A stretch of DNA of 64,000 nt from DATARH01 sp963746885 (lineage in GTDB: Bacteria; Pseudomonadota; Alphaproteobacteria; ATCC43930; CGMCC-115725): NCBI GenBank assembly GCA_963746885.1, contig CAVVDM010000004.1, positions 372,001-436,000 of the forward strand, in the 5' to 3' direction. The notes under the pieces are model-generated. The model did not search any database. It was not told the DNA's origin and was given only the letters and a program-made list of their open reading frames with translations. Shown piece after piece: positions 17,043-25,278 of the stretch. Position numbers and translations under genes: made by a program. Positions within the stretch are counted from its first letter, which is position 1. Every line of letters starts with the position of its first letter.

Positions 17043-18995
17043 GTGCCGATCCTCCCCCAATCCCGTCGCGCCGTTCTCGCGTTTCTGCACGATGTCGCGA
17101 TGGCCGGGCTGTCCTTCGCGCTCGCGCTGTACCTGCGCGTCGGTGGGGAGATCGAGCGCTACGATACGCGGCTGACGATCCTCTACGGCGTCGCCTTCAC
17201 CGCCATCGCCGCCGTCATCTTCCTGATCACCGGGCTCTATCGCGGCATCTGGCGCTATGCCTCGCTGCCCGACCTGTTCAACATCGCGCGTGCCGCGACC
17301 TTGACCGAGCTGGTCTTCCTGCCGGTCATGTTCCTGTTCACCCGGCTCGACATGCTGCCGCGCTCGTTCCTGCTGATCGATTGGCTGGTGCTGATCGCCT
17401 TGCTCGGCGGTCCGCGGCTCGGCTACCGCCTGTTCAAGGACCGCGGCCTCGACCACCTGATGGACCGCAGCGGCCGCGCCGCCAGCGTGCCGGTATTGCT
17501 GATCAGCACCAAGGACGGCGCCGACACCTTCATCCGCGAGACGGCGCGCGACCGCAACGCGGTCTATCGCGTGGTCGGCATGCTGTCCGACACGCCGGCA
17601 CGGGTCGGCAGGCAGATCTATGGCGTGCCGGTGCTCGGCACGATCGCGGCACTGGAGAGCGTCGTCGCCGCGCTCGACCGGCGCGGCCGGCGCCCGCAGA
17701 AACTGGTGGTCACCGCGCCGGGCATGGCCGGCGCCGAGATGCGCCGGCTGCTCGACCGCGCCGATGCGCTGGCGATCCCGCTGGCGCTGCTGCCGCGCCC
17801 GACCGAATTGCGCCAGAGCCGCGCCGACGAATCGCGCACGCCGATCGACCTGGCCCGGCCGATCGCGATTGAGGATTTGCTCGGCCGGCCGCAAGCGGTG
17901 CTCGACCGCGAGGCGATGGCGCGGCTGATCCGCGGGCGGCGCATCCTGGTCACCGGGGCGGGCGGCACGATCGGCTCCGAGCTGGCGCGCCAACTCGCCG
18001 CCCTGGCGCCGGCGCGGCTGGCCCTGATGGACAACAGCGAATTCCTGCTCTACGCGATCGACGGCGAATTGCGCGAGCGCTGGCCTGAGCTGGCGGTGCG
18101 GCCATTGCTCGGGGATGTGCGCGACCGCCGCCGGGTCGAGGCGGTCATCGAGCAGGAGCGGCCGCAGATCGTGTTCCACGCCGCAGCGCTCAAGCACGTG
18201 CCGATGGTCGAGAACAACCCGATCGAAGGCGTGCTGACCAACGTCATCGGCAGCCGGAATGTCGCCGAAGCGGCGCGCGCCTACGGCGCCGCGCTGGTCG
18301 TGATGATCTCGACCGATAAGGCGGTCGACCCGGCGAGCGTAATGGGCGCCACCAAGCGTCTTGCCGAGAGCTTTTGCCAGGCGCTCGATCTGCACGAGGC
18401 ACGCCGCCCGACACCCGGCACAAGGCTGGTTACGGTGCGCTTCGGCAATGTGCTGGGCTCGACCGGCTCGGTGGTGCCGTTGTTCACCCGCCAGCTCGCG
18501 GCCGGCGGGCCGCTGACCGTGACCCACCCCGAGGTCAGCCGGTTTTTCATGACCGTGCGCGAAGCGGTCGAACTGGTGCTCGAAGCCTCGGCGACGATGC
18601 CTGAGGCGGGTGACGGCGAGGCCCGCGGCAAGATCTTCGTCCTCGACATGGGCGAGCCGGTCAAGATCGTCGATCTGGCCCGGCAGATGATCCGCCTCGC
18701 GGGGCTGCGGCCCGAGCGCGACATCGCGATCGCGTACATCGGCCTGCGCCCGGGCGAAAAACTGCACGAGGCACTGTTTCACGAAGCCGAATCGCCGGTT
18801 CCCACCGGCAACCCGGCGCTGCGGCTTGCCGCCTCGCGCACCGCGGATTATGCGGTGCTGGCCCGCTCGATCGACGAGCTGGAAGAGCAGGCGCGGGCCG
18901 GCAACGAGGCGCGGGTGCTCGACTTGTTGCGCCGTCTGGTGCCGGAATATCGCGCCGCCCGGCCGGCCGCACCGGCGGCTGCGGCGGGATCGTAG
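17043..18995 (+). CDS. CapD/WbpM-type nucleoside-diphosphate-sugar dehydratase/epimerase
   Basis: Membrane-anchored polysaccharide biosynthesis enzyme, about 650 residues. Four N-terminal transmembrane segments (about 10-120), a Rossmann-like CoA-binding-type domain (about 150-280), then a short-chain dehydrogenase-type catalytic domain from about 300 with the NAD motif GAGGTIGSELARQLA, the ALKHVPMVENNP segment and ISTDKAVDPASVMGATKR, which holds the catalytic Met/Lys variant of this family. It likely makes a 4-keto-6-deoxy UDP-sugar such as a bacillosamine or fucosamine precursor. The GTG at 17043 keeps the first membrane helix; ATG 17100 would cut it, and no strong ribosome site is visible for either. 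Confidence 0.88.
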   Translation: MPILPQSRRAVLAFLHDVAMAGLSFALALYLRVGGEIERYDTRLTILYGVAFTAIAAVIFLITGLYRGIWRYASLPDLFNIARAATLTELVFLPVMFLFTRLDMLPRSFLLIDWLVLIALLGGPRLGYRLFKDRGLDHLMDRSGRAASVPVLLISTKDGADTFIRETARDRNAVYRVVGMLSDTPARVGRQIYGVPVLGTIAALESVVAALDRRGRRPQKLVVTAPGMAGAEMRRLLDRADALAIPLALLPRPTELRQSRADESRTPIDLARPIAIEDLLGRPQAVLDREAMARLIRGRRILVTGAGGTIGSELARQLAALAPARLALMDNSEFLLYAIDGELRERWPELAVRPLLGDVRDRRRVEAVIEQERPQIVFHAAALKHVPMVENNPIEGVLTNVIGSRNVAEAARAYGAALVVMISTDKAVDPASVMGATKRLAESFCQALDLHEARRPTPGTRLVTVRFGNVLGSTGSVVPLFTRQLAAGGPLTVTHPEVSRFFMTVREAVELVLEASATMPEAGDGEARGKIFVLDMGEPVKIVDLARQMIRLAGLRPERDIAIAYIGLRPGEKLHEALFHEAESPVPTGNPALRLAASRTADYAVLARSIDELEEQARAGNEARVLDLLRRLVPEYRAARPAAPAAAAGS

Positions 18996-19120
18996 AACAC
19001 TCGCCGGCGCGCCGCCGCGACATTTCGCAGCTGGTGCGGCAAGCGGCAAACCCATGGTCGCGCCAAGCGTTGCAGCAAGACGAAGGCGTCGAACCCAACA
19101 ACCCGTGAGGAGGGTGACTG

Positions 19121-19309
19121 GTGCGAGTAGTGTTCTTGGTGTTGGCAGTGGCCTTCCTGGCCGGCGGATGCTCTGGCGACAAGCCGATGGCGCGCGGGAC
19201 CGACGCAAGCCAGGAACAGGTGCTCAAGCACGATTGCGACAACCCGAAATGGAAGGAGCAGAACCTCGGGCTGTGGTACTCGGTGTGCCGCCAGCCGCTG
19301 CGCTGGTAG
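19121..19309 (+). CDS. Small lipoprotein, 62 residues
   Basis: Predicted lipoprotein with a short hydrophobic signal and lipobox LAGGC, cleaving before Cys at about residue 17. The mature part is about 46 residues, charged, with two more Cys (HDCDNP and YSVCRQP) that could form a disulfide. No known family recognised. Translation starts at GTG 19121 behind a strong GAGGAGG site. It lies 125 bases after the capD-like gene and converges on the next small protein, 13 bases away. Confidence 0.72.
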   Translation: MRVVFLVLAVAFLAGGCSGDKPMARGTDASQEQVLKHDCDNPKWKEQNLGLWYSVCRQPLRW

Positions 19310-19322
19310 CCGGCCCAGGGCC

Positions 19323-19694
19323 TCAGAATTTCTTGAAGCACTCCTTGCCGGGGGCGCTTTCCTTGTAGGTATCGCAATCGATCGCGGTCACCTCGGCCAG
19401 CGGATCGATCTGGATCGCCCAGGCGCTGCCGTCGGCGCAGCGCAAACTCCAATAGGCGTTGCCCTCGCCCGGCCCTTCGCTGACAACCCCCATCAGAAAG
19501 GCCTCGGTGCCGATGCACCAATGGCCGACCGCCTTGGCGAGTTCCGCGGCGCGTGCCGCTGGCGCCAGCCCCAGCAATTTGTCGCTGGCCGGGTTGAGCG
19601 AGCTGTGCGGATGCCGCGGCGCGCCGGCAGCAGTGCCGGCGACAAGCATCGCGGCGAGCGCCAGCGTGGTTCCCCTGCCGATTCGAATCGCCAT
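19323..19694 (-). CDS. Small secreted protein, 123 residues
   Basis: Predicted exported protein of unknown function. An N-terminal signal peptide (RIGRGTTLALAAMLVAGTAAG) probably cleaves near residue 24. The mature domain has four Cys, in GHWCIGTE, LRCADGS, DCDTY and ECFKKF, which suggests two disulfides in the periplasm. ATG 19694 follows a strong GGGGAGG site. It is 14 bases downstream of the MFS transporter gene and is likely cotranscribed with it. Confidence 0.72.
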   Translation of the reverse strand: MAIRIGRGTTLALAAMLVAGTAAGAPRHPHSSLNPASDKLLGLAPAARAAELAKAVGHWCIGTEAFLMGVVSEGPGEGNAYWSLRCADGSAWAIQIDPLAEVTAIDCDTYKESAPGKECFKKF

Positions 19695-19708
19695 CCCCGC
19701 CTCCCCGC

Positions 19709-21004
19709 TCAGGCCGCCGCCGGGGTCGCCGCCGGCTCCTGCCGCGCCCGATCGGCCCCGATGAACAGCACCATCAAGGCCGCGCCGATGCACAGCAGCC
19801 CCGACAACATGAAGGCTTCGAGATAGGTTCCGAAGCCGATCCGCAACACGCCGCCGAGATAGGCGGCCGACGCGCCGCCGATCTGGTGAATGACGGTGAT
19901 CCACGCGACCATGATGCCGATCCGCTCCGCCCCGACCACGCGCGTCAACAGCCGCACCGTCGGCGGCACGCTGGCGATCCAGTCGAGCCCGTAAAACACG
20001 CTGAACAGCGACAGCCCGTAAAACGACATGTCGAAGGCAAACGGCAGATACATCAGCGACAGGCCGCGCAGCCCGTAATACCAGAACAACAGGAAGCGGT
20101 TGTCCCAGCGGTCGCTGAGCCAGCCCGACGCCGTGCCGCCGATGAACGCGAACACCCCGGTCGTCGCCAAGAGGCCGGCTCCGACCACCTCGGTCAGGCC
20201 GTGATCGACGCAGGCCGGGATCAGATGGGTGCCAATGAGGCCGTTGGTCGAGGCGCCGCACACGAAATAGCCGCCCGCGATCAGCCAGAAATCGCGCGTC
20301 CGCGCCCCCTCGAACAGCGCGCGGAAGGTAACGGCAAACGGATTGCCGCCATATGCCGGTGCGACGGAGGCGACCCGCGTGCCGCCATATGGCGCGATGC
20401 CGAGATCCTCCGGCCGGTCGCGCATCAACCACGCGATCAGCGGCACGAAAACCATCAGGCTGATGGCGAGGGTCAGCGACATGATCCGCCAGCCGGCATA
20501 TTCCGCGACAGCCGCCATCGACGGCAGGAACACGAGCTGGCCGGCTGCGTTGCCGGCGGTCAGGACGCCGAGCACCAGGCCCTGGCGTTGCTTGAACCAG
20601 CGCGCCGTGATGTACGCCGCAAGATAGGCGCCGATAAAGCCGCAGCCGATGCCGACGACGACGCCCCACAGCAGCACCAGCTGCCAGGCTGCGTGCATCG
20701 CCGGGCTCAGCGCGACGCCGCCCGCGGTCGCGGTCAGCGCGAGGACCATCGTCCGGCGCACCCCGAAACGGTCCATCAGCGACGCCGCAAACGGGCCGAT
20801 CAAGCCGTAGAGCAGCAGGTTGACCCCGATCGCAAACGAGATCGTCGCGCGCGACCAGTGAAATTCCTGCTCCAGCGGCACGATCAGCACGCCCGGCGCG
20901 GCCCGCACCCCGGCGGTCAGCATCACCACCAGAAACGTGACCGCCGCGATGACCCAGGCATAATGCAGCCGGGCGGCGCCAAGCCGGCTCGGGACAGCGG
21001 TCAA
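19709..21004 (-). CDS. MFS transporter, OFA-like
   Basis: Inner-membrane secondary transporter, 431 residues with 12 predicted helices. Family features: a tryptophan- and aromatic-rich first helix (LHYAWVIAAVTFLVVML), the loop 2-3 motif SLMDRFGVRRTMV and a central cytoplasmic loop near residues 200-230. The overall look is that of oxalate/formate-antiporter-type MFS proteins or monocarboxylate porters; the substrate cannot be assigned. Start ATG 21004 gives a normal N-terminus. Confidence 0.88.
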   Translation of the reverse strand: MTAVPSRLGAARLHYAWVIAAVTFLVVMLTAGVRAAPGVLIVPLEQEFHWSRATISFAIGVNLLLYGLIGPFAASLMDRFGVRRTMVLALTATAGGVALSPAMHAAWQLVLLWGVVVGIGCGFIGAYLAAYITARWFKQRQGLVLGVLTAGNAAGQLVFLPSMAAVAEYAGWRIMSLTLAISLMVFVPLIAWLMRDRPEDLGIAPYGGTRVASVAPAYGGNPFAVTFRALFEGARTRDFWLIAGGYFVCGASTNGLIGTHLIPACVDHGLTEVVGAGLLATTGVFAFIGGTASGWLSDRWDNRFLLFWYYGLRGLSLMYLPFAFDMSFYGLSLFSVFYGLDWIASVPPTVRLLTRVVGAERIGIMVAWITVIHQIGGASAAYLGGVLRIGFGTYLEAFMLSGLLCIGAALMVLFIGADRARQEPAATPAAA

Positions 21005-21149
21005 CCGTTTGCCTCCGTCAATTTGTCCTGGATCAATGCACCCCCGCCGGGCTGGCGGTCAACTCAATGCGCCGCGGAAATCTGCCGCGGCGGACGCGTG
21101 ATCGACGGGCGAGCGAATGAGGCGCCGCGCTTCGCACAAGGACAGGCCG

Positions 21150-21806
21150 ATGTTTCGCGACCGCAAGGACGCGGGCGAGCGCCTCGCCGTTCGCCTCGCC
21201 TATCTGCGGGACCGCGATCCCGTCATCCTGGCGCTGCCGCGCGGCGGGGTCGCGATCGCCGCCGAGATCGCCCGGGCATTGGGGGCGCCGCTCGACATCG
21301 TGCTGGTGCGCAAGATCGGCGTGCCGTGGCAGCCCGAATTGGCGCTCGGCGCGGTCAGCGACGGCGCTGCACCGGAAATCTTCATCGACGAAGACATGGT
21401 CGAGAGGCTCGGCGTGCCGTCCGACTATGTGCGCGACGAAACCGCACGCCAGATCGCCGAGGTCGAGCGCCGGCGCCGGATCTATTGCGCCGGCCGCCCA
21501 CCGGTCGAGGTTAAGGGCCGCACCGCGATCGTCGTCGATGACGGGATCGCTACCGGCGCGACGATGCGGGTCGCATTGCGTGCGGTGCGCCGCCGGGAGC
21601 CGGCCCGGCTGGTGCTGGCCGCACCGGTCGCCGCCGCCGAGACGCTGCGCTCGCTGAAGGACGAGGCCGACGAGACGGCGTGCCTCGAGACGCCCGCGGG
21701 GCTCGGCGCGATCGGCTTCTACTACGCCGATTTCCACCAGATGAGCGATGCCGAGGTCACCGCCCTGCTGGCCGCCGCCCCGCTGCAAGGCGGGACGGCG
21801 GCGTAG
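21150..21806 (+). CDS. Phosphoribosyltransferase-domain protein
   Basis: Soluble type I phosphoribosyltransferase fold, 218 residues. The PRPP-binding signature is VVDDGIATGATM (about residues 128-139); VILALPRGGVAIAAEIA and the metal-proximal DIVLVRKIGVPWQPELALGA are typical of the family sometimes annotated as predicted phosphoribosyltransferase. It may act on a purine or a modified nucleobase, but the substrate is unknown. ATG 21150 is preferred over ATG 21117 because MFRDRKDAGERLA is the usual start. It converges on the luciferase-like gene with a 12-base gap. Confidence 0.86.
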   Translation: MFRDRKDAGERLAVRLAYLRDRDPVILALPRGGVAIAAEIARALGAPLDIVLVRKIGVPWQPELALGAVSDGAAPEIFIDEDMVERLGVPSDYVRDETARQIAEVERRRRIYCAGRPPVEVKGRTAIVVDDGIATGATMRVALRAVRRREPARLVLAAPVAAAETLRSLKDEADETACLETPAGLGAIGFYYADFHQMSDAEVTALLAAAPLQGGTAA

Positions 21807-21818
21807 GGTAGCGGGCCG

Positions 21819-22862
21819 CTACTTCGCGGCGGCCGAGACGAGGCGCGGTTCGTCGGCGAAGGCCGGCATGATTTCGCGGGCAAAGCGACGAATGTTGTCG
21901 CGCGAGCCACCGAAATTGACGATCACGTACTCGACGCCTCCGGCGCGCAATACCTCCAGCTTTTTCACGATCTGATCGGGCGTGCCGAACAGCGCGGTGT
22001 TGTCGCACAGGCGGCGGATTTCCGCCTCGTCATGGCGGACGAAGCGTTCGCGCTCGTCGCCGGGCCGCTCGGCCAGCTTGTTGATCCGCACATGGCCCTG
22101 GTAGCGCCGCACATAGGCCGCCTCCAGATCCTCGGCGGTGTCGGCGAAATGCACCGCGCGGGCGACGCCGACCTGCATCGGATCGTAGACCCGGCCGCGC
22201 GCCGTGACGTCGGCCTTGAACTGCGCGATGTGGCCGATCACGTCCTCCGGCAGGTCATACTGCCCGAGCAGCATGTTGTAGCCGCGCTCGGCGACCTGGC
22301 GCACCGAGCGCTCGCTGCCGGCTCCCATCCAGAACGGCGGGTGCGGCCGCTGCGCGGCCGGCGGCTCGACGATGATGTTGTCGTATTGCCAATAGCGGCC
22401 GCGATGGCTGAACGGCTCATTCGAGACGAACGACTTGGTGATGACCTCCATCGCCTCGTCGAAGCGCGAATCAGCCTCCTCCATCGCCACGCAAAACCCG
22501 GCGAACTCGTTGTAGCGGTAGCCCTTTCCAATCCCGAAATCGAGCCGCCCGCCCGACAGCAGATCGAGCGTTGCGGCCTGCTCGGCCAGCAAGACGGGAT
22601 TGTGCCACGGCAATACCAGGACGGCGGTGCCGAGGCGCAGGGTCGAGGTGCGGGCGCCGAGCCAGGTCAACAGGTTGAGGCTGGCCGAGACCTGGCCGAA
22701 CCCGGTGAAATGATGTTCGACGACAAAGGTGCTGTGAAATCCCAGCGCCTCCGCCTCGACATTGTTTTCGATCCACTCGTGAAAGCCCTGGCTGCTGTCC
22801 GTCAATTCCGCGCCGGGCGCCGGGCGCCGGGCCTGTGCGCTGCCGAAGAGTCCAAACCGCAT
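21819..22862 (-). CDS. LLM-class (luciferase-like) flavin-dependent oxidoreductase
   Basis: TIM-barrel flavin enzyme of the bacterial luciferase superfamily, 347 residues. Diagnostic stretches are FVVEHHFTGFGQVSASLNLL, LGTAVLVLPWHNPVLLAEQA, LDLLSGGRLDFGIGKGY and the C-terminal FGTPDQIVKKLEVLRAGG. Relatives use FMN or F420 to oxidise small organic substrates; I cannot choose between cofactors or name a substrate. ATG 22862 follows AAGGAG at nine bases; the upstream in-frame start lacks such a site. Confidence 0.88.
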   Translation of the reverse strand: MRFGLFGSAQARRPAPGAELTDSSQGFHEWIENNVEAEALGFHSTFVVEHHFTGFGQVSASLNLLTWLGARTSTLRLGTAVLVLPWHNPVLLAEQAATLDLLSGGRLDFGIGKGYRYNEFAGFCVAMEEADSRFDEAMEVITKSFVSNEPFSHRGRYWQYDNIIVEPPAAQRPHPPFWMGAGSERSVRQVAERGYNMLLGQYDLPEDVIGHIAQFKADVTARGRVYDPMQVGVARAVHFADTAEDLEAAYVRRYQGHVRINKLAERPGDERERFVRHDEAEIRRLCDNTALFGTPDQIVKKLEVLRAGGVEYVIVNFGGSRDNIRRFAREIMPAFADEPRLVSAAAK

Positions 22863-23209
22863 CGTCGCCTGCTCCTTTGTCGCTTGGCCGGACAGTAAGC
22901 GCTGCGCGGCGATATGCAAAATACCGGGATTCTATCGCCGCCATAGCATGGCGGCATCGCAGCGGCCCGCGGCGCTGCAGGCAGGCGTGCGGTGTGCCCG
23001 GATAGATTTTCTCTGCTCACGAATAACGGAGGAACCGGCTGCGTTTTCCTGCAGCAGCCGCTGTCATCGAATTGACGCCTGTACATGCGATTTTATAGGG
23101 ATGCGCCCATCGTTTAGGACGTAAAATTTGCCTCTACGAGCGCGCAACCCGCGCGTGCCGGAACATTGCTCGCCACCATACATTCGTCGCGGTGGAGGAG
23201 GCACGGGTA
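22863..23209. other. 347-base intergenic region with hairpin and promoter
   Basis: No gene seen. It contains a perfect inverted repeat CCGCCAT-AGC-ATGGCGG (22938-22954) and a good plus-strand promoter at 23072-23099 serving the next small gene. The sequence around 23085-23125 is visibly AT-richer than its surroundings. Confidence 0.6.
23072..23099 (+). promoter_or_regulatory. Sigma-70-like promoter for the small unknown gene
   Basis: -35 TTGACG (23072-23077), a 16-base spacer and -10 TATAGG (23094-23099), in an AT-rich island. It lies 111 bases before the ATG at 23210, leaving a leader of about 100 bases. No repressor palindrome overlaps it. Confidence 0.6.
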
Positions 23210-23470
23210 ATGATCGTCAACATAACCCCTCGCACAACCGAGACCGACCGCTGGTCCACCGCGGAATTCATCGATCATAACCTTCCCGGCGGGCTGACGC
23301 TCCGCGCCCTCGTTTGTCCGCTGGCAAGCGGCGAATGGCAGTGGAGCATCAGTTCGCTCGACGGGACCAGGGGCGAACTGATCTGTACGGGCATCGAGCG
23401 GAGTTCCGCCGACGCGCGCCTGACTGCCGTCGCCGAAATCGCAAAGTGCCTTACAGATGCGATGGCATAA
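23210..23470 (+). CDS. Hypothetical protein, 86 residues
   Basis: I recognise no family. The product begins MIVNITPRTTETDRWSTAEF and reads as a compact alpha/beta domain: predicted strands around LRALVCPL and GEWQWSIS, and a C-terminal amphipathic helix (DARLTAVAEIAKCLTDAMA). No signal peptide or membrane helix. A near-ideal GGAGGAGG site precedes ATG 23210, and a good promoter lies upstream, so I think it is real. It lies 104 bases before the nucleoside hydrolase gene. Confidence 0.65.
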   Translation: MIVNITPRTTETDRWSTAEFIDHNLPGGLTLRALVCPLASGEWQWSISSLDGTRGELICTGIERSSADARLTAVAEIAKCLTDAMA

Positions 23471-23574
23471 CCCGCATCCCAGCTCCTGGCCCGGCTGGCG
23501 TTGCTCCCGGTAGACGAGGGCAATCAGCAGGGCGCAATACGGCGAGACGGGCCGCCTCCGGCCGGGGAGCAGCG

Positions 23575-24492
23575 ATGGCGCGCGGCATCATCATCGACAC
23601 CGATCCGGGGATCGACGACGCGGTCGCGATCCTGTTGGCATTGGCCGCGCCCGAGCTCGATGTGCAGGGTCTTGTCGCGGTGGCCGGCAACCTGCCGCTC
23701 GCGGCGACCGCGCGCAACGCCTGCCGCATCCTCGAACTCGCCGCCCGTGCCGACATTCCGGTCCATGCCGGCTGCCCGCGGCCGATCGGCCCCAATCGAA
23801 CCGACGCTGCCCAAGCGCATGGCGAGGATGGGCTCGGCGATCTCGTCCTGCCGGAGCCGGCGCTGCGGCCGCGTTCGGCGCACGGCGTCGCCTATCTGAT
23901 CGACACGCTGTGCCGGGCCGCGCCGGCGAGCGTCACGCTGTGCGCCCTCGGGCCGCTGACCAACATCGCGACGGCGCTGGTCATGGCGCCGGACATCGCG
24001 CCGGCGATCGCCGAACTGGTCATCATGGGCGGCGGCTCACGTGGCAACGTCACCCCGGCTGCCGAGTTCAATATCCACGTCGATCCGCAGGCGGCCGCAA
24101 TTGTCTTCGCCAGTGGCTTGCCGATCACGCTGGTGCCGCTCGACGTCACCGAGAGCGTGCGCAGCACGCCGCAGCATATCGCGCCGATCCGCGCCCTCGG
24201 CACGCGCTGCGGCGCCGCGGTCGCCGAATTGCTCGGGCCGCGCCGCGCCCTCGGCCAGCCGCCGATGGCGATGCACGATCCCTGCGTCGTCGCCTGGCTG
24301 TTGCTGCCCGAGTTGTTCCACGGCCGCCGGGTCAATGTCGCGGTCGAGACGCAAAGCCCGCTGACCGTCGGCATGACGGCGATCGACTGGCGCGGGCGCA
24401 GCGGGCGGCCGGCCAATGCCCATGTCCTCGACCGGGTCGACGCCGACGGGGTCTATCGCCTGATGGCCGAGCGGCTGGCGCATCTGCCGTGA
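23575..24492 (+). CDS. Inosine/uridine-preferring nucleoside hydrolase
   Basis: Cytoplasmic N-ribohydrolase of the IUNH family that splits nucleosides into base and ribose for salvage, 305 residues. The calcium-binding start IIIDTDPGIDDAVAILLAL holds the DxDxxxDD cluster; GPLTNIATAL, VIMGGG and AEFNIHVDPQAA complete the active site, and HDPCVVAWLL supplies the C-terminal ligand Asp. Nucleobase preference cannot be told. ATG 23575 has GGGGAG upstream; the frame open further upstream overlaps the previous gene. Confidence 0.94.
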   Translation: MARGIIIDTDPGIDDAVAILLALAAPELDVQGLVAVAGNLPLAATARNACRILELAARADIPVHAGCPRPIGPNRTDAAQAHGEDGLGDLVLPEPALRPRSAHGVAYLIDTLCRAAPASVTLCALGPLTNIATALVMAPDIAPAIAELVIMGGGSRGNVTPAAEFNIHVDPQAAAIVFASGLPITLVPLDVTESVRSTPQHIAPIRALGTRCGAAVAELLGPRRALGQPPMAMHDPCVVAWLLLPELFHGRRVNVAVETQSPLTVGMTAIDWRGRSGRPANAHVLDRVDADGVYRLMAERLAHLP

Positions 24493-24588
24493 GCGGGTCG
24501 CCGCGCGGGAGGGTGCGGAAAGCGCGATCTCCCGCTAGTATGGGCTCTGTCACACTCGCTTGACGTCACTCTCGCCTGGAGGAAATCC

Positions 24589-25197
24589 ATGATCATCGAA
24601 ATGCGCACGTATCGGCTGAAGCCCGGCTCGATCCCCGAGGCCGAAAGCCGGTTTGCCGAGGGCCTCAAGGAGCGCGTCAAGGTTTCCCCGCTCGGCGCCT
24701 TCTTCCACACCGAGGTCGGGCCGCTCAACCGCATCATCCATTGCTGGCCGTATGAGGATCTGGCGCATCGCGCCAAGGTCCGCTCGGAGAAGATCCCGGG
24801 CTGGCCGCCCAAGATCTCGGAATTCATCGAGGAGATGGAGAGCAAGATCGTCATCGCGGCGCCGTTCTCGCCGAAGATGGAGCCGCGCCAGCTCGGCGGC
24901 CTTTATGAAATCCGCACCTACACGATGCAGCCGGGCGTCACCCCGACGGTCATCGAAAAGTGGGCCGAGCGGATCGAGGGGCGCACCAAATTGTCGCCGC
25001 TCGCCTTCTGCGGCTACACCGAGCTCGGCAATCTGAACCAGTGGATCCACGTGTGGGCCTACAAGGACGCTGCCGAGCGTTTTGCGATCCGCGACAAGGC
25101 GCGCGAGACCGGCGCCTGGCCGCCCGCGACGCGCGGCATGTTCGTGCGCCAGGAGAACATGTTCGTGGTCCCGGCCGCGTTCTCACCGCTGCGGTAG
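24589..25197 (+). CDS. NIPSNAP family protein, two tandem domains
   Basis: Soluble 202-residue protein with two ferredoxin-like NIPSNAP domains: the first begins MIIEMRTYRLKPGSIPE, the second LYEIRTYTMQPGVTPTVIEK near residue 104. Each carries the family pattern of an alpha/beta sandwich with LNRIIHCWPYEDLAHR or LNQWIHVWAYKDAAER. Biochemical function in bacteria is unknown; such genes often sit near catabolic oxidoreductases, as here. GGAGG lies eight bases before ATG 24589. Confidence 0.9.
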   Translation: MIIEMRTYRLKPGSIPEAESRFAEGLKERVKVSPLGAFFHTEVGPLNRIIHCWPYEDLAHRAKVRSEKIPGWPPKISEFIEEMESKIVIAAPFSPKMEPRQLGGLYEIRTYTMQPGVTPTVIEKWAERIEGRTKLSPLAFCGYTELGNLNQWIHVWAYKDAAERFAIRDKARETGAWPPATRGMFVRQENMFVVPAAFSPLR

Positions 25198-25215
25198 CAC
25201 CGGGCCGGCAACGTC

Positions 25216-25244
25216 GTCATCTCCGGGGCAAGCCCGGGGATGAC
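25216..25244. terminator. Hairpin between convergent genes (REP-like)
   Basis: Inverted repeat with 12-base arms, GTCATCTCCGGG pairing with CCCGGGGATGAC around a 5-base loop, with one T-G pair. It lies between the convergent NIPSNAP and epimerase-like genes and would be the shared transcript end, though no T-tract follows. The GTCAT...ATGAC edges match the REP-like elements at 38.5 and 40.2 kb. Confidence 0.55.
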
Positions 25245-25278
25245 GCGTCGCGAGGGTCCTGCCTGGCGGGTGGCTCCG

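Noticed and set aside
17013..19208. Open frame of 731 codons on the minus strand opposite the CapD-like gene
   Set aside because: Arg/Gln/His-rich antisense shadow with no domain; the plus-strand gene has full catalytic motifs.
19886..21514. Open frame of 542 codons on the plus strand opposite the MFS transporter
   Set aside because: Asp/Arg/His/Gln-rich composition typical of antisense to a hydrophobic membrane protein.
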